64,000 nt of DNA. Origin: Toxonevra muliebris. Its lineage: Eukaryota > Arthropoda > Insecta > Diptera > Pallopteridae. Location of the stretch: contig OY829331.1 of the NCBI GenBank assembly GCA_963691655.1, forward strand, positions 292,501 through 356,500. Reading direction: 5' to 3'. Below the pieces are notes generated by a model. It saw only the letters and a list, made by a program, of their open reading frames with translations, did not search any database and was not told the origin of the DNA. Every line of letters begins with the position of its first letter. Position 1 is the first letter of the stretch. Positions 43,020 to 54,294 of the stretch are shown in pieces. The position numbers were made by a program, and so were the translations under genes.

Positions 43020-43689
43020 AAAAAAAAATTTTTTGGAATTATTTTTTTTCTTTTTTTTGTTAAAATTTTTACCTGCTCTGGTAGTTCAGCATATGTGAAA
43101 ACCATAGAAGAATAAAAATTAAGCAATTTACACCTGCAAAGCATACATATATGTCCGATTGCAATGCTTTAAAACAAATGCTCTGTAATGTATGTGGATC
43201 TGTCAACATTCGGGTCGAAATGTGTCCGAGAGTGGTGGTACAAAGAATCGACCGCTGTAAACGGGCTGGTGGTGGTCATATGACCGAAATCGAATTTCAT
43301 TCATAAAATGTAATGCTTGCACTACACCCATAATAAATTTGAACTCAATATGTCAAAAAATTCTGTTCTTTATTAATAGATAAAATTGTTATGTCCTTAA
43401 TGGAAAACCCTTTATATATGCTGTATACAGCGCAATATTTTTCTTGTGTAAAATATCAAACTCAGTTTTCTTTTTTTTCTTTATTTATGGTTATGATTTT
43501 ATATACAATTAACAGGCCCGGGTCCCCTTACAAATTGTATTATGATAAAAAAAAGTAGTACATTTTTTAAGAAGCAAGAATGAAAAATTAATTAAAATTA
43601 ATAGGTGTGTATTTAAATTGTAAATATAAACGGTAGTGTAGTGCATGTTTGTATCTGAAGTTAGGCCAACATTTCATTTGGTAGAACCT
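43020..43689. other. AT-rich intronic stretch
   Basis: No gene or element end could be supported. Confidence 0.55.
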
Positions 43690-43891
43690 TTAATAGTTAT
43701 TATTATTTGAAGGAAGGACGACTCGAAAGTCAGGCACTGCGACCTATAAGATCTATTGTACCAAAGCCCCAAGAAAGAAAGAAAGGAAGAGGGAAAGAAA
43801 GATAGATAAGAAACATACCCAAGCCGAGAATCGAACTCGGGTCTCCAGAAACGAGAGTCTGGCACTCTGCCACTAGACCACAGTGGCGATG
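43690..43891 (-). mobile_element. tRNA-Glu-derived SINE with LOA-like 3' tail
   Basis: The minus strand starts CGCCACTGTGGTCTAGTGGC (A-box TGGTCTAGTGG), has the B-box GAGTTCGATTC near 43830, and has an anticodon-loop-like CTCTCGT (Glu CUC pattern). After a TC-rich spacer the tail AATAGATCTTATAGGTCGCA GTGCCTG matches the LOA no. 1 3' end and finishes in AAATAATAATAA. Internal boxes imply RNA polymerase III transcription. Confidence 0.75.
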
Positions 43892-44143
43892 GTAGGATCT
43901 ACAGTTTAACGCCGATTCCGAACGGCTGTGTGGCAATTTTTTATCAGCTCGGTGGTTTTGCCATTACCAACCAAGGTGTGTACTGGTACTCATTCTTATA
44001 ATTCTCATCCGATTCATATCAATAGTGAATATAAGAAGTTTATGAGAATTAACCACCAGACCAAGACGGGAATCGAACCCGCAACCTTCTGGATGAAAGT
44101 CTAGTGCACTATCCTCTAGACTAGCGATGTGCACTTCGACACA
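43892..44143 (-). mobile_element. Second tRNA-Glu-derived SINE, head and body only
   Basis: Minus strand: tRNA-like head 44143-44060 (TAGTCTAGAGGATAGTGC, loop CTTTCAT giving Glu UUC, B-box GGGTTCGATTCCCG), then the body with ATGGCAAAACCACCGAGC and CGGAATCGGCGTTAAACTGT. It joins directly to the next SINE at 43891, giving a head-to-tail dimer. It is not a functional tRNA gene: the acceptor stem does not pair. Confidence 0.7.
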
Positions 44144-45131
44144 TATGGGCAATAAACACATATGAGCTGATGCTATACTCATAAGGGCTAGACGAGGGGT
44201 AACGCTGCGCTAAGGGGAAGAGTAACTAGTATGAGAGACCAAATGTGATTTCTTTTGAGTATGTATATGTATATGAATTTATTGATTTCGTCCCTGTAGA
44301 GAGCGTGTACGTGAATGCATAAGAAAACTTCGTACTTAGCTATACTTTACTCATGCTTTTTGGATTGAATTCATAAACCTAGTAATTGCTTTACAAGGTA
44401 AAGAAAGAATTTTTTAATTGCCTTTGTATTGTGGAACTTTTTAATTATATTATTGTATGCATATGTAATGTTCCTGCTTGGTTGTTACTTTGAGAGATCG
44501 AAAAAAAGAGAAGCAGCAAAAGCACTGCTGCGTGCTGATCAGAGATGCCAACTCTATATTTTACATCCAATTAATAATTAACAAAAAAGTAAATAATATT
44601 TTTGTTTACGATTACAACTTTTATGCATGTATGTAATGTATGCAAATACTTTTAACAAAAAATAAAAAATAATAAAAATAAAATACATAAAAAATATATA
44701 CTTTTTATATCTACAAATTGACAAAAAATTAAAGTTTTCAGTCGCCCACTAAAACGATCTCACTCTCCAATTCCCCACAACTAACTAAAATTGAAGTCGA
44801 TTCCCAAAAATTCGAAGAATTCCTTATAAGTTGGCATTCCTATTGCCAATGCTCACATTTCGGCGTTCTGGCAGTAGCCAAGGCGCTGTCAGTTATATTC
44901 ACTCACTCTCCACATTAGTGTGGCCAAGTTAACAATTTATAGTCAATCGAGCTATTTTTGTTTTTTTTAATTGATTTTTTTCTATCTCACACGATATGTT
45001 TTATAAATTGAAAGCTGATTGACTTTTGGTAATGGTAATATAAATGTGTAAAGCGGACATATTTTGGTCGCTAAATTTAAAAGAAGAATGCGGGTTATTT
45101 TAATTTAATCTGGTCACTCTGCTTCAAAATT
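44144..45131. other. AT-rich intronic stretch
   Basis: CAGAGATGCCAACTC at 44537 looks like one end of a hAT element, but no matching right end was found. No gene. Confidence 0.5.
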
Positions 45132-45139
45132 GTGTAGGC

Positions 45140-45308
45140 CAGTGGCAGTTGCAAGGGGATAAATGGGACCATTTCTCATTCCCCCCGCCCCTCCCCCAAA
45201 AATTTTTCAAATACATAAAATAGTAATATCTGATATAAAAATTCTAAATATATGGAAAATTTTTAATATTTATGATCCCCCCAGAAAATTTTTTTGTATC
45301 TGCCACTG
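45140..45308. mobile_element. hAT-type MITE (169 bp)
   Basis: Perfect 9-bp inverted ends CAGTGGCAG / CTGCCACTG, flanked by GTGTAGGC (45132-45139) and GTGTACTC (45309-45316), a target copy with two mismatches. The interior is AT-rich with C-runs. Confidence 0.65.
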
Positions 45309-45316
45309 GTGTACTC

Positions 45317-46364
45317 TCTTCCCTTATGTTCGTTTTTTGCACATATACATGCACATTTATGTGTGCTTTTGGCAAAACAACAACAATAATGTGTAAGTGT
45401 ACACACAAAACCACCACCGCTCGTCTTTAAATTTACACCCCGCTTCTAGCACCTTCATACACATGACGTCGGCAGAGGGCAACTGAAGTGCACATCCCTA
45501 CTCTAGACTATCGAGGTCGTCTTGGTCAACCGTTGCAAAGTGCTCGCTGTGTTGGCGTTTTAATCACTTTTACACTTTTAGCACTAATGGTTCCAAATCT
45601 AGGACATTTTCTTTTTTTGAATCTTACAGATTTAAATAAATTAACCTGTTTTATATTTATTTGCATTGCGTCAATTTGCAACCTTACAATTGCAAAAACT
45701 ATTGTGAATGGCTATTTTATTATGTTAAGTTCGTTTTTGTCATTGTTTCTGATTGCAATTAACCTCGTGCAACATTTTCAAAACTACAGGCTTGTAGATG
45801 GATAATTTACATTAATTTCTTAACTTACATAAATCCAAATTAATTATCTCTTTGAGATAAAAAAAAAAACATTCATATTCTTAAGGGTCCAAATTGGAAA
45901 TAATGCTTTATAAACTTTGAACCAAGTTATTGGCTTATGTTGAATCTCAAGGTATTCTGTTAAACTTATTCAAACGAATGAATTTTTTATTTACTTTATT
46001 GATTACACTGTGCCACAAAATTGAGTTTTTTTGTAGATTTTGGCTGTTGCACAGAGTTATTATTATTTATAGCCCTCTAGTAGGCCAATTGTTATGTTTT
46101 CAAATTGTCTAAATATAAAATATAATCAATTCTCTACTTCCTAAACAACTTCAACTCCAAAAAACAACTATAAATATTTTTTATTTATAACTAAAATTAT
46201 CACAAATAATTTTGATATCACCAAAAATAATTTATTTTCGTTAATTACTCGAAAATCTGATCGTTAACTAGCGACAAAGCTACGCAACGTATAACCCGGT
46301 ATTCATCTATCGACTCAGCGGCATGAATACACATACAAAATTTTTAAACGTCTTTTAAATTGTA
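45317..46364. other. AT-rich intronic stretch
   Basis: No supported gene or repeat boundary. Confidence 0.5.
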
Positions 46365-46368
46365 TTAA

Positions 46369-47020
46369 GCGGTAGCCCGTCTGGAGACGGTCCTGTCTAA
46401 CCTCGTTAATATAACTATATTTTGATTTATTGAATAAAATAATACAATAAAATTTATATATTTTGTTTTTGCCCCCTTCTGGTCTAGATTTTTCAAAAAA
46501 CCGATTTTTTTTATATTTCAATACTGTATCAATATTTCCAGTATTTCGACTTCTACAGCCTATTTAGCAGGTGAGGGTCGAACGAAATTTAAACTCATTT
46601 ATCTCGAAACTATATTTTTCTGCACGGTGGGAAACAAAAGCTACTCGACCGATTCGTCTCAAATTTTACTATATTATTCAGTAAACCAGTGCTTATCGCA
46701 GGAACTAAAACTTTCCAAGTTGAATACTTCTTACTTTTTACATACAAAATGTAATGAAAAAATGGTCTGTTTTCGTAACGTAAATTTCAACAACGCGCCA
46801 TTTTGTCAAATTTTTTATTTTAGTTTCTGCGATTACTAAACTCATACTGATTGTAATTTTTTAGTTCACTTAAAATTATTATTTTATTTTAAATATTTTT
46901 GTATACTGTTTAAATAATAAAATATATCTACAACGTTTAAATACTTTTGCGCATTATTTAATTTATAAAAAGAATCCTAAAAACTCGTCAAATTCAAGGG
47001 CGATAGACCAGAAGGTCCCC
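46369..47020. mobile_element. Probable second TTAA-flanked transposon (652 bp)
   Basis: TTAA at 46365-46368 and 47021-47024. The ends GCGGTAGCCCGTCTGG and (reverse complement of the right end) GGGGACCTTCTGG are similar with a gap. The interior AAACTCATTTATCTCGAAAC...CACGGTGG resembles 37853-37900 of the TTAA element at 37706, which supports one family. Confidence 0.5.
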
Positions 47021-47210
47021 TTAATTTAAAACTTAGCACATTTTTCCATAATCTAGCACAATTTTTCATCCAAATCTAGCACCGACGAAATATTTGTAGT
47101 CCCATCACTAATGTGTATGCGTGTATTTTCTTTGAATATTTTCCTGTTTTTTTTTTTTTTTTTTGAACAGCAAAAGAAGTATTCAAGAATACAGCACTCA
47201 GACAAGTTTT

Positions 47211-47510
47211 ATGTCCATTGTACTATATCCTCTGTCCTTTTTTGCTATTCTTCAAATCTCCCAGATTTATTAATAAATCTAAGCAGATTCTGCGGTGTTA
47301 AGGAGCTCTCCCAACAATCCAGTGCCAAATATGCTTACTCTGATCTGGCAGAAAGCGGGGCAGACATTAAGAAAGTGGTCTGCTGTCTCTTCACATTCTT
47401 CCTACAAACCACAGGAAGCACAGAAGGCACTAGCTCCCAGGCCAATCATATCCAAATGTTTGGCCCAACAGAAGTGACATGTGTATAGTCCCACCAGCTG
47501 CCTACAGCTC
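47211..47510 (-). pseudogene. LINE ORF2 C-terminal fragment (zinc cluster)
   Basis: The minus strand encodes LVGLYTCHFCWAKHLDMIGL, then ASAFCASCG, EECEETADHFLNVCPAF and GELLNTAESA, the C-terminal C-C-H-C region of RNase H-bearing LINEs. It contains stops and has no neighbouring RNase H. Confidence 0.65.
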
Positions 47511-47612
47511 TTTCTTTTAAGTGATAGCAGAAAGTCTGTAAGACGCTTCGAGATAAAAGATAACACGGTCTTTTGACTGTCTAACGCCCCTCAATTCCTC
47601 CCATTTACTATT

Positions 47613-48454
47613 GTGGGTCAAATCGACCTACTCATTAATGGTGGTCTTGGTGGTTCTCAGGTTGATGCTATTTACACAGACTTTTCCAAAGCCTTCGATA
47701 AAGTAAGTCACAAAATTTTACTTCATAAGCTTCAGTTACTTGGATTTCATTCAGTTTTCCTTCAATGGATTAAATCATACCTTATGAATCGTATATGCTA
47801 TGTAGTCATAGAAGATGTCCATTCTGTATCTTTTCAAGCTTCATCTGGTGTCCCTCAAGGAAATATATTGGGACCCTTATTTTTCATTTTGTTCATAAAT
47901 GACATTGGTTCATGTTTCGATTTTTCTAAGTATCTACTTTATGCAGACGATTTAAAGATTTTTTCAGAGGTGCGCGACATATCTGATATGATTTCGCCTA
48001 CTCTCTTTTAGCTTTCGTTAAACGCAATATCAGCGATTTTTCCGATCCCTATACAAAAAAATTATTATATAATTCTTTTGTAAGATCTAAATTAGAATAC
48101 GCGGCAATTATTTGGAATCCTTTCTATGAAATCCATTCACAACGCCTGGAAAAAGTTCAAAAGAGATTTTTGAGGTATGCTCTTTCCTCTTTAAGATTCG
48201 AAGAACCAATTCCATCTTATTATTCCCGATGCCTGCTTATTAGCTTAAACTCTTTAGTAAATCGGAGAATGATACAATCGTTAATGTTTGTGTACGATGT
48301 CATTTGTGGTATCATAGACTCTTATCACCTGTTAGAACTGATTTGTTTCAACATACCTGGAAGAAGTTTTTGGAATTTCAATACTTTCTATATAAAATTA
48401 TCTAATTATGCCTGTGACAGTCTAATAACTAGAACCTTAAGAGTATGTATATAA
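47613..48454 (+). pseudogene. Jockey/CR1-like LINE RT fragment with internal deletion
   Basis: The plus strand encodes the RT palm: AIYTDFSKAFDKVSHKILL, SSGVPQGNILGPLFFILF and LLYADDLKIF (catalytic YADD near 47940). At about 47995 it jumps to the C-terminal region (AFVKRNISDFSDPYTKK, RSKLEYAAIIWNPFYE, RRMIQSLMFVYDVICG), ending at 48454. The thumb region is deleted and the 5' part is absent. Confidence 0.85.
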
Positions 48455-48654
48455 TTCATTGTCCAATAATCAATAATAAAAATAATCATCAGAACTGAAT
48501 TTTATAAACTTATTTGTAGTATATATTCATAACTATAAGCATTCGTAACATACAATACTATTTTTAAAATTTTTATAATTGTACTTCTAGTCAGTAAGAT
48601 TATTATCTATTTGGCTTAATAAACTTAACTAAAAAATAAATTAAGCAGAAATTC

Positions 48655-50129
48655 CTGAGGAACCATTTGGAGCCATCAGTGAAAATACGCTTACGCTTAT
48701 AGGCTCCATGTTTTGCCTAAAATACCCTTACATTGACAAAAAGCTGCCAGCGCCTTGGATACCTTTAGCTCAACATGAAAACGCAATTTAAGTTTGGTAT
48801 TTACAATGACTGTGGTCGCTGTAGCCTAGTGGTTAGTGTGTTGGACTGCTACGCAGAGGTGCCCCGGTTCATATCTCGGCACGCTCAAAAAAAATCAAAA
48901 ATAGAAATAAAAATTTTTTTACATGGCACCACCTCTTGGCTGGCAATGGCAAACCTCCAAGAGGAGGTTTGCCGTTCGGATTCGGCATAAAACTGTAGGT
49001 CCCTTCCATTCGTGTATAAATATAACTCCCACAACATGAATGGATGCGAAAAGCTCGGCCTTGGCCCCCATGGGCTGTTGTGCCATAATAGTAGTAGTAG
49101 TAGTAGTATTTACAATGACTCCTAGATATTTTACTTCTTGGGACGCCACAAGTCACAGATTGGCCACAAACAGCTTGAACCATCATACGTCTATGTGATA
49201 GCATTGCACATACCGTCAAAAGTCGCGTTGTGAAATGCTCCCTCAATATCAACAAAAATACCAATAGTGTATTCTTTCATGTTGAGGGCCCGCTCAATCC
49301 GACCTACCAGATTTTGCAGGGCCGTCTCACAAGATTTTCCACATTGGTAAGCATGCTGAAATGAAAAGAGAAGATGTAACAATAACGACTCACTACGGAT
49401 GCGGTGTTCAACACAGTGCTCAAGACATTTGAGTAAGAAGGACATCATACTAATTGGTCAAAAGCTTTTGGGATTAGTATAGTTGTCCTTTCCAATTTTT
49501 GGAATCAAAACAACTTTTACCAACCTCCATTGTTGAGGTATGTGAGCAAGAGCCAAACTGGAGATAAAGATCCTCTTCAAAACCGGTACCAATTGCACCA
49601 TACCCTCTATCAGAGCAACTGGCAGTATACCATCCGGACCCGGCGATTTGAAACTGTCAAAGAAAGCTATAGCAAACCTAATCGCGTTTTCATTCGCCAC
49701 TGTCCTGGCAACCCACCAGTTGCGCTGCGAAACTGTCGAATTAACGCTCTCCACTTCCGGAAAAGTGGGATGTTGAACAACAGAGACCTGATTGCCCGGA
49801 AAGTGAGATTCAAGCATTAAGCTAAACATCTCACTTTTTGATTCCGTGAAAGTGCCATCAGATTTTTTGAGTGAACACAGTCGGTTCGCTTGACTCTTTT
49901 TGAGGATTTTCGCCAACCTAGCTGTTTCAGACATAGTTTCAATACCGCTGCAGAAATTTCTAAAGGAAACTCTTTTCGAAACTCGAATTAGTTTTTTATA
50001 CTCCTTCTGCTTTTGACGATATAGGGTCCAGTGATAATGAAGATTAGTCCTGCGAGCCCTGTTGATAAGTTTTCTCGACTCAACCCGCAAAACTTGCAGC
50101 TCCTTGCTCCACCACGGAACAGGAATCAT
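48655..50129 (-). pseudogene. LINE ORF2 (RT and start of RNase H), internally deleted, SINE nested inside
   Basis: Read leftward: pre-RT linker and RT start 50129-49458 (PWWSKELQVLRVESRKL, SPGPDGILPVALIEG, IGKDNYTNPKSF), RT 49448-49191 (FSFQHAYQCGKSCETAL, GIFVDIEGAFHNATF). At about 49140 it jumps from GVP to EVKYLGVIVN of the thumb, is split by the SINE 48812-49106, and resumes with TKLKLRFHVELKVSKALAAF. A second jump near 48700 leads to IFTDGSK of RNase H. At least two internal deletions; the missing parts include the YADD box. Confidence 0.8.
48812..49106 (+). mobile_element. Full-length tRNA-derived SINE with 14-bp duplication
   Basis: The target copies TATTTACAATGACT at 48798-48811 and 49107-49120 are identical. 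Head: A-box TAGCCTAGTGGTTAG and B-box GGTTCATATCTC. Body: GGCAATGGCAAACCTCC... CGGATTCGGCATAAAACTGT. Tail: CCATGGGCTGTTGTGCCATA then (TAG)n. It interrupts a LINE on the other strand. It would be transcribed by RNA polymerase III and moved by an unknown LINE whose tail ends in (TAG)n. Confidence 0.9.
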
Positions 50130-51869
50130 AGCAAGTGGCTGGCGAGGGGGACAGGGAGAAGACTTGAAAACCGTTGAAGGTATGATGATGAAAGTTTGTG
50201 CGTATGTATATTTAGTTGGTACTAATCACCATACTTTGAATTTGAAGGTTCTAGCTCAACTATTGCTATTTATTTCCTAAAAAAAAACATTTTTCGCAAA
50301 AATTTCACATTTTTACTAACTCCGATACAGCTTGGACATATACTTAATATTAAAAATGTATTACGGGAATCACTGAGCTTTTAACTACCAAATTTTAAAT
50401 CTCCATATACTTTAGTATTGGGAAAGTTGTTTAAAAACCAGAGCAACAAAATTTTTTTTTTCAAATCGATTTTTCACAAAATTGTGACGGACGTATAGAG
50501 AAAAAACTGAAAACGCCATCATGTTCAGCGTTCCCGAATTATGTAGAAAAATATATTCGAGCTCTTGCAATTTTTTTTTAATTTCCTTGTGGATTGGGCG
50601 TTTAAGAGTTAAAAATACCTGGGAAGTGATATTATTTTTCTTATAGGTTTTGTAGAGTTAAACAAGAGTCTGTATTTGAAATTTTCCAAACACCCCCAAA
50701 ATCTTGATTTACCGTTAAAAAACCGGTTTTACGTACCCTTGCGCACTTATAAGACTGTAACTTAGTTGATTATCAACAGATTTCCAGTTTCTTACCGGTT
50801 TTGGAAAAAAGAAACTTAGACCTTTCGAATGATATATATTTTTTTCAAGAAGATTTGAGGAATCTGTGTGTATTTGTCTTGCAAACAAAAGAACTTTTAT
50901 GGCCATGTTGCAGCCCATTATACCATACGCACTTAAAAATGTGTTGCAGGCTAAAGGAACTATATGTGTAGTCATCACAACAACAGTGTATACAGAGACG
51001 GGCAAATCAGACGGCCGTTTCACAATCCGCCACGATTCCTTATCAGTGATCTTAGTGATAGTTCTTCATCTTTCAATATTCTATATAAGCTACTAATATT
51101 TGAAATCATAACCAAAAATTCCAGATTTGATTCCAAATATCTTCATTGAATAAAGATATTGAAAGAAAACTACCACTACAGTTCTGTATACTTATTTGTT
51201 GTTGTGTATGTCTCCTTACTAATAGTCCGCATAACAGTTCGTTATTTCAAAGTTTAGTAGTTTTTAATGCAACGCGTGAAATTTGATCCAGTTTTTGTCC
51301 ACCAGATTACAAAAATGTGCATGCGTGAAAACACGCATTATTAAAACAACCAACAATATAAAAAATAAAAAAAAAATTATTATTGTATTTTCTTGTTCAT
51401 TTAGAAAATTGTATTAAAAATAGCAAATTACACAAACCCTGGCAAATCTTGGCAGCTACGGTGAACATTTGTTTAAACTTAGAATGTGGGCTGTTGTTTA
51501 GAAAAAAAATGACGGGAGGATTCGGGGGGGGAAAGTTACTAAAAATCCAAGTGAAATTAAAATTAAACTACAAAAAATACAAAAAAAAGTACTAGGTAAA
51601 AACTATTATTTTATAAAAGCCACACCATAGGTTATAAGAATTTTACCACTTGAAAATAAAGTTGATACCTCTTTTTCCAACTTCCATTGTGTTTAATTAA
51701 ATTTGAATAATTTTTCTTTTAGATTTTTACTGCCAAAAATTAAATACATTTTCACACTTTTTCCAATACAAAAATAACTTCAATTGATACTTGCACTTCT
51801 GATGCTTATATTTAAGAAGTACCGTTAGAAGCTAAAAAAAAAGATTAACCGTTGAGAAGTTTGGTAATA
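50130..51869. other. AT-rich intronic stretch
   Basis: Non-coding, with some transposon-like short inverted sequence. No boundary or gene could be supported. Confidence 0.5.
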
Positions 51870-51877
51870 GTAGAGAT

Positions 51878-52979
51878 CAGTGCTGCCGAAGGTACTCCGA
51901 TCGGAGTATTCGTACTCCGCTAAAATCTCAATCCTCCTGCTCTCCTCAATCGGAAAAAATCCTCGTATTTCATATTCTTGAATTTTTGGGTTGTATTCTT
52001 GAATTTTTGGTTGTAAACTTAAATCAAACTAAATATGTTCTGTTGGGTTATTTTAGTTTCTGTCTGTGAAATTTGTTACTATGACTAGCTCTACTTTATT
52101 TATCGCTGGATTACTGTCAAAATTCAAAAGTTCGTGTTCCATTTCCAGAAGTTTTTGCTTGTCTTTGTGTTAATGCTTGCAATTTTTCACAATTGAAATC
52201 AATAGTAGAAAAACCGCTCAAAAGTAAGTTTGCATATTTAATAAATATCAATAAATTAGTAATGAAATTATATATATATATTAGATTTGGAACTGGAATA
52301 ATTTTGGTGTGAAATTTTTCATTTAAATAATGCTTTAAAAGAAAAAATGCTTTCAAAACTGGAAAAATTTATTGGCGCAATTTTAAGTTTTCCACATAGC
52401 AGTACAGCGGCAAATATAATTTTTTCTCAATTGAATCTAATTAAAGATAAAAAACGAAATTGCTTGCTGACTGCAACTGTTAACGCAGTAATGGTTTTTA
52501 ACAAAAGCTACAAAAAAAAAAAAAAAAATGATGCCTCCTTCTAGGTACCTTCGATTAAGCTGGTTCAAAGTACCACAAATAACATTCTACTTTTTTTATC
52601 CGGTTTTGAGAAGAGAGAAGACAAGTTTGTTGTAGTTTTTTAATCATTATTTCTTTTTGTATTATTATTTACTGATACTACCGTTTGTTTCCAAAGAAGG
52701 AATATTTGGTTTTTAGATGAATTTGTTTTATTTCCATAAATTTTTTAGCTTTAAGTATGACTGAAGTTGTAACAGCTGTAAATAAAAAAAAATGTATTTT
52801 TTTCTAATAAAATTTCTATACATTAGTGCAACTGTTTGCAATTATCTAAGACTCTAGATTCTAAGTAATACTTATTTGAAAACTTGTAAGACATTTTGAA
52901 AAATTCCTCACCTGTAAAGCAAAATCCTCCTCTTAAAAGGAGAAATTCATCCCTTAAAATTTTCGAAACGACAGCACTG
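51878..52979 (+). mobile_element. Internally deleted hAT transposon (1102 bp), perfect 8-bp duplication
   Basis: The ends CAGTGCTGCCG and CGACAGCACTG (reverse-complementary with one mismatch) are flanked by identical GTAGAGAT at 51870-51877 and 52980-52987. The only transposase left is the C-terminal dimerisation segment at 52347-52500 (LSFPHSSTAANIIFSQLNLI, DKKRNCLLTATVNAVM). Confidence 0.9.
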
Positions 52980-53377
52980 GTAGAGATTGTGCAGTTGCTC
53001 ATAATTCCAAAATTTGACATTTGAATTTTTTATTTTTGTCGTATGACAGCAACCACAGTGCGACGTGAAATTTGGTTTTAATTTATATCAATTCACTCTA
53101 CTATAAATTTTCCTTCAGCTCCGAGTAAAGATGTTATCACATCAAAGAAAGATTTTTTTTGTTATAGTATTCAGTAGTATTAGAATGGAATAACGAAAAT
53201 TTTCACAAATTTGACAACCTAAGTAAAATAGCCCGTCATTCAACTAATATTTGTTTAAATTACCCATTGAAAGCAAGGAAAAAATCTTTTTCACTGGAAT
53301 GTTATCTATTTTCTCCTCACCCATTTATGTATACTTCTACGCTCAATTTCTTTCCGAAATATCAAACTGAAACTTAC

Positions 53378-53758
53378 CTTGATTATGTGAGATATAGATG
53401 TTATTTGTGCAAAATGTAAAGAATGATCCAAGCGTTCTGATAGCCAATTGCAAAGCATATTAATCTGCAGCGTGTACCACTGCTCAAAGAAATTCAATGT
53501 CCACAGATCATCGCCAATTTTTCCACGTATTTGATCCATATTGGTTCGCAAGAAGTTCACATAACCCTGTCCAAGATCCTTCCCTGAGCTAGATACATTT
53601 GTAAAGCTAAGTATCGAACCAATTAAGCTGCCCTCGTCATATCGTGCCAATTTCGACAAAGTCGACTCTAGTACAGACATAAGTTTACAGATAAGTCCTT
53701 GTGTCATAGCTACATTCGCTTTATCGATTTGGTCGTCAATTTTTGCATGAAATTTGTA
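53378..53758 (-). CDS. Cadps: Cadps internal exon (MUN/MHD region)
   Basis: The 381-bp exon has acceptor TTTTAG on the right and donor GTAAGT on the left, and runs phase 0 to 0 (127 codons). It encodes YKFHAKIDDQIDKANVAMTQ, LESTLSKLARYDEGSLIGSI and WTLNFFEQWYTLQINMLCNW, ending SHIIK. Vertebrate CAPS has the same blocks (KIDELIEET, LAKLSRYDEGTL, FDQWYNSSMNVICTWL). This region binds syntaxin/SNAREs to prime dense-core vesicles. No damage is seen. Confidence 0.92.
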
Positions 53759-54240
53759 CTAAAAGTAAAACAGATTTGTTATATATAATTAAACGTCAAA
53801 GAATACATACATATGCATATAATATAGTAGGACACACAATTGCGATCGCTAGAGAAAATTAACGTAGCATAAAAATTGCACTTTGGTTAAACTATTTTCA
53901 TTTATTATTCTGCTGTAAATACGAAAATATTTCATAATATTGTGAATAAATCTGTAAGACTGACGTGTTTTTTAATCCTCTTTGAAATATTCGAACTATC
54001 GTTTTATTTAATTTTATAATCCGAAGGAAACACACAGGTGAAATAATGGCGGCAGTGTCGTCATGAATGGTGTTCGCGGATGCAAACACTTTTAATTTAT
54101 GAATTTTAAACCTCATAAAATTAAATTAACTAAATAAAACAGTAAATTAATTGAAAATTAGTACTAAATAGAGATATTTATATTAAATTAAAAACAATAT
54201 CAGCTTTTCTGGTCAACCGCAATAGCTCCCAGTGTCTGAC
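53759..54240 (-). other. Cadps intron, first part
   Basis: AT-rich intronic sequence. The remaining part of this 1.4-kb intron (to 55150) is mostly a LINE fragment. Confidence 0.6.
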
Positions 54241-54294
54241 TTAAGTGCTCTCACTAAGATCCACTAGTTAGTATCGCCACAGCATTACTATAAA

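Noticed and set aside
43815..43890. Functional tRNA-Glu (CUC) gene
   Set aside because: Loop of eight bases, no paired acceptor stem, and SINE tail attached.
44060..44143. Functional tRNA-Glu gene
   Set aside because: A- and B-boxes and a Glu-like loop are present, but the acceptor stem does not pair and the SINE body follows directly, so it is a SINE head.
44537..44850. hAT element starting CAGAGATGCCAACTC
   Set aside because: The only partner, AGTTGGCATTCCTA near 44828, does not end in CTG and no 8-bp duplication fits.
44930..45118. MITE with AGTGTGGCCA / TGGTCACTCT ends
   Set aside because: The ends match only partly (about 11 of 16) and no target duplication is present.
47111..47488. 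Plus-strand 125-aa frame
   Set aside because: The minus strand of the same region carries the LINE C-terminal zinc cluster; the plus frame has no domain.
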